Origin: Dendrolimus kikuchii | Taxonomy: Eukaryota > Arthropoda > Insecta > Lepidoptera > Lasiocampidae | Length of the DNA stretch: 64,000 nt | Reading direction: 5' to 3' | Assembly: GCA_019925095.2 (NCBI GenBank) | Contig: CM034388.1 | Span: 27,968,934-28,032,933, forward strand | Part shown: positions 32,100 to 43,735 of the stretch, piece after piece | Position numbering within the stretch: position 1 is the stretch's first letter | How the letters are laid out: every line of letters starts with the position of its first letter | The notes under the pieces: generated by a model | Seen by the model: only the letters and a program-made list of their open reading frames with translations | Database searches by the model: none | Told to the model about the DNA's origin: nothing | Position numbers and translations under genes: made by a program

Positions 32100-33660
32100 A
32101 AAGTTACAAATAATTTTCACGGCAATGACGTGGTTTCCCGTCGTGGAAACATCATCGTGTTACAGTTTGTATTATTGGCAACCCGCCTGTTTCTTGTCTC
32201 GTAACAGGAGACGATCAGAGTCGTATTTTTAAATACGATATTTGACGAGGGGTCCGGAGCTGATTTAAAAGAGCTACGAATAAATTATTCAGTGTAATGT
32301 TACAATATTAATTACATTTCACTATACACAATAAAACGCGTGTAATATCACGTTTTCGAGGCCTTTTCCAGCCATTAAAGTGTGTAACCTGATATCCGAA
32401 GCGCGCTCGGATCGCTGTAATCGGAGCCGCTGGATGTTTTGATAGTAGATATAGCAGCGCCGGTGTGTTGCCGTGTACGCATTTGACGCGTCCGCTTGTG
32501 TGCGTGCGGGGTAATTTTAGACGTTCCTTTGCTCAAAACGTAACCCGACACGGTCCCAGGCCACAAGCCGACGCTTCAATTTATTGTTTTCATCTGTTTA
32601 TTGTAATTGTGTATTTATGGCGATATAACTCCGCGTCGCTTGCCGCTCGGTTGGTGCAATTCGCGCGCTTTTTTTTTGTCGACGCCGCGGAAATAGTTTG
32701 ACATGTCAATAACCCCATTGGCGGTGTCCACGCGATGGTGACGTCACGGGACACCCGCGTAGATTTTATCGCGAGAAAATTTGAGGCCGCGCCGTTATTT
32801 ATCGTATTACGCATCGTGTTGTCCTAGATTGTTACGCGGCTAATGGTCTTTATTTTTTGTTTTTATTGATAGTGCGATGTATTTTCGAGTGTTAATTTAC
32901 CTCATCTGGGGATCATAGCCGGGGGACTTTTTATTTCTGATACTGCGGGATTATGTGTACATTTTTTAAATTTTGAAATCGGGACAATTTTTATAATAAG
33001 AAAGTCGTGGGAGAAAGAGCTGGTCTCGACGCACAATTTATGACACAGAACAGTGAAAATGTGATTAAAAGACATTTCTGCTTGAAACTACAAGACAAAA
33101 GTGTCGTGTAAAAATACACATGTTAGAAGGTATTTATTTAAAAAGAAAACGTTTTGAAATATATATAGTTTTTTTAAATAAAAATAAAGACAATCAGTGA
33201 CCAAATTGAAAAAAATGTAAGTATGTATATTACACACACCATTAAAATGTTATTATTCGATTTTCTGGCCTGGTAACACAGCTTTATAGGTCTTATTTCA
33301 TATCCATTACCTAATTTAATTCATAACCTCAACTAAATTGTAGGTTTTTAGATGAGGCTAAACAAAGGACTTCTTGTAGCAACTAGACGATTTATAATTA
33401 TTTCACTACACAGTTCAGATGTTACAAATGAGTTGGTTTTTTTTAAACAATCAATATACCATAACAATTTTTCAATTTACCTAAATATTTAAAAAAAATG
33501 CGTTTGTGTTCGCATCACAAACTCTTAGAAAGCTTACGGAATAAGCCCCAATAAACGAATTGTTAAAGGGGTTTTCTTCGTGTTAATTATGTATGTATCA
33601 TTATCAGCTTTGAATATACGTAAGTATGTTATCTTACTGACTCTTATTGTTTTAAGAATC
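32100..33660. other. Unique sequence, CpG-rich then AT-rich, no gene assigned
   Basis: 32390-32830 is GC-rich and free of the window's repeats, so it is a candidate intronic regulatory region. 32900-33660 is AT-rich with no recognisable feature. Confidence 0.4.
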
Positions 33661-33675
33661 AGGTTTTTATTTAAG

Positions 33676-33975
33676 TATGCCTTGGCAGCTAGGCCTTTAA
33701 GCCAGATCTTAGTTTACAATATAGTTTCTTCTTTTTCTTAAGCCTATGTGTAGCACAGCTGAACTGTAGGTAATCAGCTAGTGCCATTCAACGGAGTTAT
33801 TGTGACAACTCAAAAGGCCACATTTGACTATACAGTTCACATTTCTTACAAAACACATAATTACTACTCAAAAACTATCAATATCCTACAACTTTACAAA
33901 TTTTACACATTTTTAGAAAATATAACTGCACAGCACAACATTTCCTTTCAGTTCCCGCCAAAAACTCGAAGAATC
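33676..33975. repeat. Interspersed repeat K, copy 2
   Basis: Collinear with 5040-5310, ending TTCAGTTCCCGCCAAAAACTC. Confidence 0.55.
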
Positions 33976-34067
33976 AGGTTCAGAAGTATTACTTCTCTAT
34001 TATGTATAATAATTTCTAAAACTGTTATATGTATGTATGTATGTATGTTATGTATTATATATATCTG

Positions 34068-34308
34068 ACGGCTTCTGTAGTTGAGCGGGCTAAGCCTTTG
34101 CCGGCCTACCTCACTGCAACGCAGAGGCTTCGGGTTCGATTCCTGGTATAGTAAATTTCGGAAACGTATTTTCTCCGTTATTTACTATGGTCTGGGTGTC
34201 TGGGATCGGCCCCAGAGTAGTCCGTTGTATATTACCCATAACACAAGCGTAATTTGCTTAATTTGGGGATATACAATGTGTGTGTTTGTCTGCCGATTAT
34301 TTTATTTT

Positions 34309-34315
<7 letters not shown>
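34068..34315 (+). mobile_element. tRNA-derived SINE (family T), intact promoter
   Basis: A box TAGTTGAGCGGG and a perfect B box GGGTTCGATTCC, then the body to GTTTGTCTGCCGATTATTTT. An AT microsatellite follows. The best-preserved copy here. Confidence 0.85.
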
Positions 34316-34345
<30 letters not shown>

Positions 34346-34374
34346 CTATACCAACGGTACCAACGTCAGTATTA

Positions 34375-34515
34375 AAAATTTATCAATCCCTGCCAAGGGT
34401 TGTTTGGAAGATTCGCTTTTTAGCGATAACGCCGCCCGTTGTACTATCTCTTGTATTTTTCTATTTCTGTTTATCCACGCTTTGGTGTACAATAAAGAGT
34501 TATTTATCTATTTGA
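34375..34515 (+). repeat. LINE-tail family M
   Basis: CCAAGGGTTGTTTGGAAG, TTTTTAGCGATAACGCCGCC, ending GTGTACAATAAAGAG and TTATCTATTT. Confidence 0.55.
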
Positions 34516-34934
34516 TTGTTATCGAATGTAATATAATAAATTGAGTTTAACATTATTAGCATAAATGCATTTGTTTTCTTGCCAGTGTTTGGTTATTCTA
34601 TACATTTTGGAACTTTTCTCTGATGGTATGTGAGGCCGATATATCCGTGTTGCATGCAGTAACTTTTTACAGTTATTAGTCGTTTTATAATTTTCTGTAA
34701 AATATAAATAGATGTACATAGATGCCCAAACTAATAACAGTTACGTAATTAACATGTTGGTGACAACTAATGCTGCAAATGTTTGTAACCATTTTTCATG
34801 CTGCCAGCCTGCCTACCGTACTTAAGCTATAAATAAGGATTATTCATTTATTCATATTATACATGTATCGAATTAATATCTTACATACATGTATTATATA
34901 AACTTAAAACGGACGGACTGACTCTAATTCCCTG

Positions 34935-35310
34935 GCAGCATGGCAAGCCTTTGGTGTGGGATGCGACTTGCGTAGACACGTTGGCCGCATCCCATTTACC
35001 AAACACGTCTAGATCAGCCGGTTCAGCGGCGGAAACAGCCGAATCACTCAAGCGGCGCAAATATGCAACCCTTAGTGAGAGTTATATGTTTGTGCCGTTT
35101 GCTGTCGAGACCTTGGACCGTGGGATCCTGAGGCCATGAGCCTCTACTAAAATTTATCGAAACAACTAATTGACTCTTCAGGTGATCAGAGGGCTGGTGC
35201 TTACCTCGGCCAACGGATCAGTATGGCGATCCAGCGAGGAAACGTAGCCAGCCTTCTGGGCACCTTACCCATAGAAGACGGTGATCTGGGCTCAGTATTC
35301 TACTTATAGT
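34935..35310 (+). pseudogene. LINE family G, C-terminal domain, frameshifted
   Basis: One frame gives [28 protein letters not shown] and [10 protein letters not shown]. After a shift, [20 protein letters not shown] ends in FYL and a stop. This is the C-terminal part of a common invertebrate reverse-transcriptase protein family. Confidence 0.75.
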
Positions 35311-35319
35311 CTTGAGGGA

Positions 35320-36030
35320 CTATGAGTAGAATATAATACAAATAAGTTAAGTTTTCTTGCATTGTATTCGATTATATGTAATTTATTTATTTTGTTAAAT
35401 ATAAAAAAGAAACACATCTTGAAATGCAATTGAATTATTAAAAAAAAACAGATAAAAATGAAAGTATAGACGCAAAACTAAATATCGAAACAACAATCGT
35501 ATCAGGCATAGGTTGCATAAGACATCTAAAACATCCTTCTGACACGAAACCGTATTATGATATTTATATGTAAAACGACACAAGGCAATCTGTCTGTGCG
35601 ATGAACCGCAATCGTTCAAACCATGTTATGTCTTGGATCGGCAAATTGCTGCAAATAGCAATTTATAGTCAAATCGGTATAATGCACCATGCAAATATGA
35701 ACCAATTCAGAAATATCAAATAATCATATCATTATATCATAAACCAGGCAATATTTTAATACAGAGATTTCCTGAATTGTACCAGATATATTGCAAACTC
35801 TAGTTTAATTTACTCTCTAACTTTTACTTTTTCTACTATTAAAGTATAATGTACTGAGGCGAGAGCGGTACATGCTGAGTGAATCAGGAAACGCTCATAG
35901 AAATATAGGTTTCGGTAAAGCTGCTTACTCACCTAAGAGCCAGAACCGTTGCACTTACTGTAATCAAAAATCATAGTGTGGGTAGCTCACGAGCTCAAGG
36001 TGGAACGCAGCTCGCTCGCAATGAGCCGAC
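35320..36030. other. AT-rich spacer, nothing recognised
   Basis: No supported gene or repeat of this window's families. Confidence 0.4.
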
Positions 36031-36036
36031 AAAGTC

Positions 36037-36460
36037 AGCTTCTGTAGTTGAGCGGGCTAAGCCTTAGCCGGCCAATCTCACTACAATGCAGAGGCTCCGG
36101 CTTCGAATTCTGGCATGGTTTTCCGAAATGAAGTTTCAGTTAGTTACTGTCTGGGTGTTTGGGATCGGACCCAGAGTGGTCCGTTGTATATTACCCGTAA
36201 CATAAGCGTAAGTGGATGGATGCAGAAGTCGTGGAAGGCCACGACACACCTTCCATGATCAAATTGATCGTGTACTAGCAGAAGGTGATACCAGGAGCCT
36301 TAAGAACAGACGACCGTGCATGACAAGAGCTATGAATGATAAAGAAGCAAGTGAGGTGTGTAAGAATAAGCTTGAATGGCGCTCTGTTGTTCGTGTCTAC
36401 CCCGCAAGGAAACTGGCGTGAAGTTATGTATGTATGTACAAGCGTAACTTGATTAACTAG
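36037..36460 (+). mobile_element. tRNA-derived SINE (family T), split by LINE B
   Basis: Head TAGTTGAGCGGG and a degraded B box, body to ACATAAGCGTAA. It resumes after the LINE insertion with AAGCGTAACTTG. Confidence 0.75.
36212..36439 (+). mobile_element. LINE family B inside a SINE, with 8-bp target-site duplication
   Basis: Open frame GCRSRGRPRHTFHDQIDRVL to ARKLA and stop, then a TATG tail. AAGCGTAA at 36204-36211 and 36440-36447. Confidence 0.85.
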
Positions 36461-36656
36461 GGTGTTGGGACAAAACTAAATTATAGTTTAAAATACTTTT
36501 TGCAACTAAAAATATACTTAGGTCCAAATGCCACTTACAATAAAATGGCGGTAAAAGCTCGATAATACGTGTCATGTTCGTGCCTCGTGCATTGGTCTGT
36601 TTTTGTATGTTACATTCATTGTTCTCTGAAACTACTTATTGCATTTATAGAATTTA

Positions 36657-36755
36657 TACATACATAGCTTCACGCCAGTTCCCTTGCGGGGTAGGCACGG
36701 ACAACACAGCGCCATTCAGGCTTATTCTTACACACCTCACTTGCTTCTTTGACAA
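36657..36755 (-). mobile_element. LINE family B 3' end, short
   Basis: (CATA)n and the CCAGTTCCCTTGCGGGGTAG segment. Imperfect flanking repeats (AGAATTTAT and AGAGTTTAT). Confidence 0.7.
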
Positions 36756-36779
36756 GAGTTTATGCAGATGATTTTATTT

Positions 36780-37330
36780 AAATCTATTAAAATCAGTCTT
36801 CATCTTGGCGTCTCCTTAACACAATCTCAACATTTTGGCCCCTATATAGAGTCTGTTGCTCAGCTGGCAGGCAAAAAGCTAGGGGTTCTATCAAAGGTGA
36901 GGCAGTACGTCACACCACTTCAGTTGCTGAATCTTTACCAAGCACAAGTACGGTCTTGCATGGAATACTGCTCTCATCTTTGAGATGGCTCAGCTAGATA
37001 CCAGCTCGAGACACTCGAGTCAATAGAGAAAAGATCTAGAAAACTGATAGACAATAACCGACTATTCGACGAGAGGCTTCAGAGCCTAAATCATCGACGT
37101 AAAGTCGCTAGTTTGTCGGTATCCTACAGGATACACTTCGGGGAGTGTGCCATGGAATTACATGAATTGGTTCCTCCCTCACCATTTTACCACCGGACAA
37201 GCAGACGCACGCTCTCACGCCACCGATATGTGGTGGAAATAGCAACAAAGCGGACGAAACGCTATGCTTCCACTTTTATCATACGCACCGCTGAAGATTG
37301 GAACTCTTTACCGTCGTCTGTTTTTTTTTT
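36780..37330 (+). pseudogene. CR1/Jockey-like LINE, C-terminal RT fragment with one nonsense codon
   Basis: KKLGVLSKVRQYVTPLQLLN, YQAQVRSCMEYCSHL, then TGA where the family has Trp, and in the same frame DGSARYQLETLESIEKRSRK, VASLSVSYRIHFGECAMELH, RTAEDWNSLPSSVF. 5'-truncated, with a T-rich 3' junction. Confidence 0.85.
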
Positions 37331-37449
37331 TTGAACTGAACTGAATTTATTTAATAGTTAAAGAATATCAAAAGAAAAATACAATTAAATACTAAAACTA
37401 AACTATAGTATAAAAAATAAACCTAAAATTAAAAACTAGAAGTAATAAA

Positions 37450-37560
37450 ACAACGTTTTAACGGTTTTAAGCGCGGTAATTTTATTTGATTTTGGTTTTT
37501 CCGACATTTCGGCCAATTTTCAGTGGCCGTGATCACGGAAGACAAAGATGTCAAGTGTCA
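37450..37560 (+). repeat. Repeat family P end
   Basis: GTTTTAACGGTTTTAAGCGC, then a TTTTCCGACATTTCGGCC stretch and GTGATCACGG. The same sequence, inverted, is at 51950-52075. Confidence 0.55.
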
Positions 37561-37939
37561 ACGAGTATTGTTAAAGTTTTATTTAGCCTACCGTCAACTT
37601 GTTAATTTTAATTTTGTTTATGGTTATTATTTACTCTATGGAAGCCTAATCTAATTTACTACCGCTTCGCAACATGTTATGGCTTCAAAAGAAGAAGCGC
37701 CGCAAGAAGCAAAGAAGCAACAAACATGCCTAGCTCTAATAATTTTACATAATATTAAAATGGGTGGAAGGAAAAATACAAGTAATTATCAGTCAAGTTG
37801 GTTTGTATTCCGTTGTACGCAGAAAGAGTTCACAGTGTCTTGAGGTCTGGCAGCTGGTTTTTGCTGGGTTTGGGTCTTAATAGTTTTGATGATTGGATCC
37901 CAAACAGGTGGTACTTGCTAGAACTAAATAAAAAATTAT

Positions 37940-38285
37940 AGATAAAATATTGGCCCCAGACCCCTGTCACTTACCGGGAACGTTCCCAAAAGGCTGGCGG
38001 CGTTACCACGTTGAATAGCAATACTTAGCCTTTGAGAAAAATAGACGCCAGCCTTTTGGTCGCGTGAGAAGTCTATTAAACGGTCGGCGACATCTCGATA
38101 TAGTTTTAGAGAATTAGGACCCCACGGACCCAGAGTTTCCACCCCAAACGCCGCAAATGTATAACTATATCCGATAACTATTCCTAATTCTGTCGGTTTT
38201 TTTGAATACAATCTAGATGTCTTCAAGTCTCGCGTGCCCAGGTATCTTCTAGGTAAGTCAAGCGTGCTCCACCTTAGACTGCATT
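37940..38285 (-). pseudogene. LINE family G, C-terminal domain
   Basis: The open frame on the minus strand contains FGVETLGPWGPNSLKLYRDV, FSRDQKAGVYFSQRLSIAIQ and RGNAASLLGTFPVSD, ending FYL-stop. Same family as 34935 and 52325. Confidence 0.8.
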
Positions 38286-38304
38286 TCCACCTGACATTAT
38301 AAAA

Positions 38305-38445
38305 ACAAAATCGGCAAACACACACATTGTGTATTTCCAAGCAAAGTTACGTTTGTTGTAACATACAACGAACCACTCCGGGGTCGATCCCACACATCCA
38401 CACCGTAGTAAATAATGGAAAGTTCGTTCGTATATGTATGTATAT
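38305..38445 (-). repeat. Family T SINE, body only
   Basis: Minus-strand 3' body (CACACACATTGTGTATTTCC, CACTCCGGGGTCGATCC) without the tRNA head. Confidence 0.6.
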
Positions 38446-38475
38446 ATAGAAATGATTAGTTCTGATAAGTTTTGT

Positions 38476-38787
38476 ATCCGTGCAGGAACGGAGAAAGAAT
38501 ACAATTTCCTGTGGCCGGGCGGCCTGTCGTAAGAGGCGACTTAACAACCCACAGCCGGGTGGTAGGGCATTTGCCCGACTGGATGGCTACCACCCCTGGT
38601 CTAAGGTATATCGCCATAACAACCTTCAGTTGTGTTCCGGCATTGGTGACCAGGTTCCAGTCTCCCTTAAGAGAGCAGCAGCGCATTTGTAGTAACTTTG
38701 GTGTTGCAAATGTCCATAGGCGATGGTAACCGCTTTCGATCAAGTGGGCGGTCTGCCTGTCTGCTGAACTCCTGCAATAAAAAAAAA
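38476..38787 (+). mobile_element. Retroposon A, copy 6, full length
   Basis: TATCCGTGCAGGAACGG to CTGAACTCCTGCAATAAAAA. The 70-codon open frame (MQERRKNTISCGRAAC to KRAAAHL, 38480-38692) is intact. Confidence 0.9.
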
Positions 38788-38988
38788 TACCACCCCTGGT
38801 CTAAAGTATGTCGCCATAACAACCTTGAGTTGTGTTCCGGCATTAGTGACCAGGTTCCAGTCTCCCTTAAGAGAGCAGCAGCGCATTTGTAGCAACTTTG
38901 GTGTTGCAAATGTCCATAGGCGATGGTAACCGCTTTCCATCAAGTGGGCCGTCTGCCTGTCTGCTGATATCCTGCAATAAAAAAAAAA
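38788..38988 (+). mobile_element. Retroposon A, copy 7, 5'-truncated, joined to copy 6
   Basis: Begins TACCACCCCTGGTCTAAAG directly after the poly(A) of copy 6 and ends in its own poly(A). A head-to-tail dimer. Confidence 0.88.
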
Positions 38989-39308
38989 TTGAGGTTGTTG
39001 ATCTCTTTTTTTTCACCATATTCCAATTATTTGGGGTCGGCACAATATGTGTACAGTTTGTACACTTGCTTGTAGTGGTGGATGCTGGCAGTAGTTGGTG
39101 GAGTGCTGGTGCTTTCTTGTAGTAGGGTGAAGAAAATGCACCTTGTTGCTTACAGGGATTTATTCTCGTAGTAGTTGGGCTTGGATGCTGATCCCTGGGT
39201 TCAACTTAGTGGTAGTTGAAGTCGTATGGTACGACTAATAGCAACTCGTAGCGATTTGATAGCAACTCAATCACAAAGTATTTTTAAGCATTATTTATAC
39301 TAATCTAA

Positions 39309-39576
39309 TCTTATACTAATATATAAAGCTGAAGAGTTTGTTTGTTTGGTTGAACGCGCTAATCTCAGGAGCTACTGGTAGGATTTGAAAAATTCTTTCA
39401 GTGTTAGATAGCCCATTTATCGAGGAAGGCTATAGGCTATGTATCATCATGCTAAAACCAATAGGAGCGGAGTACCAATGAAGAATGTTTCAAAATCGAG
39501 GGTTTTTTTAATAAACTTTTTTTTAACTTACTTTTTTTAACTATTCCACGCGGACGAAGTCGCGGGCAGAAACTAG
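39309..39576 (+). mobile_element. Helitron-like element, 268 bp
   Basis: TCTTATACTAATATATAAAG to the CGCGGACGAAGTCGCG hairpin, then CTAG at 39573-39576. The plus-strand member of the family seen at 12210, 30461 and 51420. Confidence 0.75.
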
Positions 39577-39589
39577 TATTATAATATTA

Positions 39590-39735
39590 AAGTAGGCCGT
39601 AGCGTCAGCAAAACGCTGTATATTGAACCGGTACAATATGTCTTTTTCTACCACACTCCTCTATTCTGACATACATCTTCTGTCACACCACAAATCATCA
39701 TATCATCCTTCACACAATCCATCTCTTTTTTGGTT
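39590..39735 (-). repeat. LINE family J fragment
   Basis: Complement of the family's 3' part: CTATTCTGACATACATC, TGTCACACCACAAATCATC, CACACAATCCATCTC. Confidence 0.55.
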
Positions 39736-39739
39736 CTTG

Positions 39740-40640
39740 ATCTGCAAAACATAAATTTGTATCATTCAATATTATTGAATACCATCGTGTCCATTCAGTT
39801 CTCTGCCTTTCAACCAAATTAATACAGTTTGGTTAGTTCGTCTGATATTAGCATTACCGAGTGCCGACTTAAACTACAAGTCTTTCAAAGACCCTATACT
39901 TTAGCTTGTCTTAATATGTATATTTTATGCTATGAAAATATTTTTATCTGTATTACAGGTATATCTCATATTTCAAAGATTTGAGTAATTAAGATAGTTG
40001 AATATAAGCCTTATTGCGTACAAACTAAGGGTTATTTTTAAATTAATTAGACGCAGACGTAGGATACCGCACTTGATAGCTTACGCACTCCTCTCATGAC
40101 TTTGAGGTGGTGTTTATTCACCCCCCTAGTTGCCAAAGTATAGTTAAAGTACAGACAAGACGATTCTTTTTACCAGTATATCGTGCAGTTATACAGGGCC
40201 AACCAAATATTCGCTCGTGACCCACCAAAGGGTCACTATAGTTTGGGAAATGCTGGCCTAATGTATTAGAGAAAAATCTTTTTAACCGAATTCAAAAAAA
40301 GGAGAAGGTTCTCAATTCGTCGGGATCTTCTTTTTTTTTGCTTTTTTTTATGTATGTTCACCGATTACTCCGAGATTTATGATCCGATTTACGTGATTCT
40401 TTTTTTGTTCGACGCGGAATAGCTTCCATTTGGTCCCCTAAAAATTTGACATAGTTTGGCCCAGTAGTTTTCTTTTACGAACATTTTTTTGTTCCCGTTT
40501 CTTGGGACCTATATTTTTTAAGGAGCGCGGCACCTTTCGTAGGTCTACCCATACATAGCTAGACACTAAAAAGGTAACAAATAAAATAAAAAACTTCGTT
40601 TAAAAAACCGACTTCAAAAACTAAAAAACTAAAAAGTATA
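39740..40640. other. AT-rich spacer, no gene seen
   Basis: No open frame with family resemblance. Contains a poly-T-rich patch near 40330. Confidence 0.4.
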
Positions 40641-40642
40641 AA

Positions 40643-40812
40643 ATAACTTATTTCTAAAACTATTATTATTAATATATATTGTCTAAAACATCTTGAAGTC
40701 GGTGCAAACTAAAACATATTTTTTTTTATATTTTTTTGAAAATTACTAAGCACCGACTTTAAGATGTTTTAGATAATATATATTAATAATAATAGTTTTA
40801 GAAATAAGTTAT
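40643..40812. repeat. Long hairpin, 63-bp arms
   Basis: Arms 40643-40705 and 40750-40812 with two mismatches, both of which would be G-U pairs in the plus-strand RNA. The loop is 44 bp. A related single-sided sequence is near 16530-16690. Confidence 0.9.
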
Positions 40813-41009
40813 CCTTGCTCACAACTAGCCTGCAAGACGAATAAGTTTGTAAGATCATTTAGCCCGCTTTATAGTTTTTAAAATATTAATCATCCGTTAC
40901 TGTTAGGAAGTAGGTTTTCTTGTAAATCTAGCAAACGTGCACGCTTCTAGCACTTATCAACCAGAACAATGGTTTTAGCGAAACACTCAGCATATATCGT
41001 AAATTTAAT

Positions 41010-41130
41010 TTAGGTTGCCTGAAAGATATCGCTTTAAGCAATAAGATCCTATTGTATCGCCTAGAAAGTATTGTAAATATGTTTTGTAGTTGTTTCTTTT
41101 GGTGTGCAATACATTATTATCTATCCGTCA
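41010..41130 (+). repeat. LINE-tail family M
   Basis: GGTTGCCTGAAAGATATCGC, GCAATAAGATCCTATTGTA and GTGTGCAATACATTATTATC. Confidence 0.5.
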
Positions 41131-41284
41131 ATCCTTTCGTTGTCCTGCCTTTTTACATGACTGTAATTTCTATGTTTATCACTAATTGTCCATTAAAAAT
41201 TGTTCGCGCCACTTAATTTTTAAATCCTGTCCTATCAAATTATTTCCACAACTTTCCACAGCTTTCCTAACCGCGTTATCCAAT

Positions 41285-41903
41285 CACCTTTTCCCAGCCG
41301 CCATCTTTCGTTCCATACGTCTATATCCTTGTCGTACTTCTTCTACTTACTACCGCTGTACTAATACTGCTCGTCATCTTTTCCGATACAACTTGCCTAT
41401 AAGTGCAGTCATACCGCGCCGCGTATGTACAAATAATAATCGAAGGCTGCAAGAAGGAGACAAGCCAGAAGATTTGCTGCAAGGCTCACGTTATCCAATC
41501 ACTTTTTCCCAGCCGCCATCTTCCGTTCCATACGTCTATCCTTGTCGTACTTCTTCTACTTACTACCGCTGTACTAATACTGCTCGTCATCTTTTCCGAC
41601 ACAACTTGCCTATAAGTGCAGTCATACTGCGCCGTGTGTGTACAAATAATAATCGAAGTCTGCAAGAAGGAGACAAGCCAGAAGATTTGCTGCAAGGCTC
41701 ACGTTATCCAATCACTTTTTCCCAGCCGCCATCTTCCGTTCCATACGTCTATCCTTGTCGTACTTACCGCTGTACTAATACTGCTCGTCATCTTTTCCGA
41801 CACAACTTGCCTATAAGTGCAGTTATACCGCGCCGCGTATGTATAAATAATAATCGAAGGCTGCAAGAAGGAGATAAGCCGGAAGATTTGCTGCAAGGCT
41901 CAC
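41285..41903 (+). repeat. 213-bp tandem repeat, three units, open in one frame
   Basis: The phrase ATCCTTGTCG recurs at 41325 (here ATCCTTGTCG after TAT), 41538 and 41751, a 213-base period. The third unit lacks 12 bases. Each unit can be read as 71 codons (YPCRTSSTYYRCTNTARHLF ... KPEDLLQGSRYP), so a 246-codon frame runs through. It has no ATG start. Confidence 0.9.
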
Positions 41904-42374
41904 GACTTGGTGATCAGCACGCATAGATAGTGCAGCCCAGAGGCACGCTGGCTAGTCTCCCTTCTTTCCATGCTAGCAATCCTACCACCGCGATTTGGAT
42001 ACGCGTACAGTCCCCAATACTGGGCTGTCGCGTTGACAAATATATTTATAAAGCTATTATAAGTAAAAAGGCCAAAGTTTACGCGTGGGTGTTGCTTTGG
42101 CCGTTATACCGTGTATCCTGTTATTTGATACAAAAGTCACTAGCTGCATAAATATTAAATAAATCAATTTGGACTGAACCCATATCGAAATACGACCTAT
42201 AAATTAAATCCAAAATCGTCTCGAAGAGATTACTGGCATTGATAAGACCGTCTATCGTATATTGATTATTTTTATATATTACCGATTAAGTTTATTTCGA
42301 ATTTGAAGGCCTTTTTATACAATATTTGTATGAGTAGTTTTCTATTTAAATACCATATAAATACAATCAATCAA

Positions 42375-42490
42375 TCAATAACTTTTTATTGTACAGCAAT
42401 ACAAAAAAGAACTTGCAGACTAAAACTATGTCTCATTATGCACTAAGGGCGGTCTTATCGCTAAAAAGCGATCCCTTGCAGACAGCCCCA
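42375..42490 (-). repeat. LINE-tail family M
   Basis: AACTTTTTATTGTACAGC, GGGCGGTCTTATCGC and AAGCGATCCCTTGCAGACAG. Confidence 0.55.
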
Positions 42491-42613
42491 GTAATGAATT
42501 GAGAATATAATGGTGATGGTGGTATACATATTACATAGTACAATTTCTTACATTCTAGTAATAAATATTGTTACAACTTAGGTTTTGACAAAAACAAATT
42601 CCACTCCTAATCT

Positions 42614-43029
42614 GTTAAAACACAGTTAGTCACCTGTCGGCATTTGAACTGATTGTAATTTTTTATGATCGTCTTCTTTTGTTTAGTTATTTATTGGCAT
42701 ACGTTTCTAGAAAACAGTCTATTGTTCTATTGTACTCGTTTACGGCTGAATCATTAGCCAGGTGTTGCGGATTACGTCGACTACGATACGGACACATTTG
42801 TATTTGTGAGGTAAAACGACGGCCTGATGGAGAGGGGAGGCAGTCGAGCGAGAACCACGATCAAGGCGAGCCGTGTGTACATTCGGGAATCTATTAGTGA
42901 CGGTCTTTGCGCTTTCTATTGAATTACGACCTTCGGTTATATTTGTACCTGTGTTATACATATTTGTATAGCTCTAATAAACTCTATAATAATTCCAACG
43001 GCATTAATTCGAGTCCCGCAACTCGTAAC
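42614..43029. mobile_element. Possible solo LTR
   Basis: Starts TGTTAAAACAC and ends CTCGTAACA (TG...CA with a TGTTA/TAACA inverted repeat) with an AATAAA near 42975. No convincing target-site duplication, so this is tentative. Confidence 0.3.
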
Positions 43030-43420
43030 AATATATAAATGGAGTATGTATGTTGTTTTTAGGAGGTCAGTCGCCTAGTACAGCTTCACAGAGACAGGTT
43101 AAGTGTAGTCCTTCCTGCGTTATTTTGTTTAATCTATGCCCAGTGTACAATGCAGAGCATCGTATCAGCGGTGTACATTACAACGGGCTATCATGTGACC
43201 TCCCCATCACGCCCGTCTTGACTTTCCATGTTTGTTCATGTTAACTTATATTATTGTAATTATTATATTATCAGTCCACGTCTGTTCGTTGTATGGATGT
43301 TGTTCGCCTACGGTCTGTGTCATAAAATGGATATCGTGTTTCTTCACGGCCGAGCATATGAACAGATTTTCAGCAAATTTCGCAAAAAAATCTTTTATTA
43401 ATACTAATATTAAGAGTTTC

Positions 43421-43735
43421 TATCCGTGCAGGAACGGAGAAAGAATACAATTTCCTGCGGCCGGGCGGTCTGTCGTAAGAGGCGACAAAACAACCCACAG
43501 CCAGGTGTTAGGGTATTTGCTCGACTAGATGGCGACCGCCCCTGGTCTATGGTATGCTACCATAACAAACTTGTGTTGTGTTCTGGCAGTAGTGTGACCA
43601 GGTTTCAGTCTCTCTTAATAGAGCAGCAGCACATTTGTAGCACCGTTGATGTTGCAAATGTCCATAGGTGATGGTAACCGATTTCCATCAAGTGGGCCGT
43701 CTGCCTCTGCTGAATTCCTGAAATAAAAATATATA
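43421..43735 (+). mobile_element. Retroposon A, copy 8
   Basis: TATCCGTGCAGGAACGG to CTGCTGAATTCCTGAAATAAAA. More diverged; the open frame is disrupted near its end. Confidence 0.85.

Noticed and set aside
34068..34160. tRNA gene
   Set aside because: A and B boxes are present but no cloverleaf or anticodon arm could be made, and the same head occurs in several SINE copies.
38480..38692. 70-aa frame of retroposon A as a host gene
   Set aside because: It is repeated in a dispersed element. Conservation may simply reflect young age, so it is treated as a finding, not a gene.
41186..41926. 246-codon open frame as a gene
   Set aside because: It begins with TTG, lacks an ATG and promoter context, and consists of a tandem repeat. 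Reported as a repeat with a question attached.
42679..42897. 72-codon plus-strand frame
   Set aside because: It lies in the possible solo LTR; no domain is seen.
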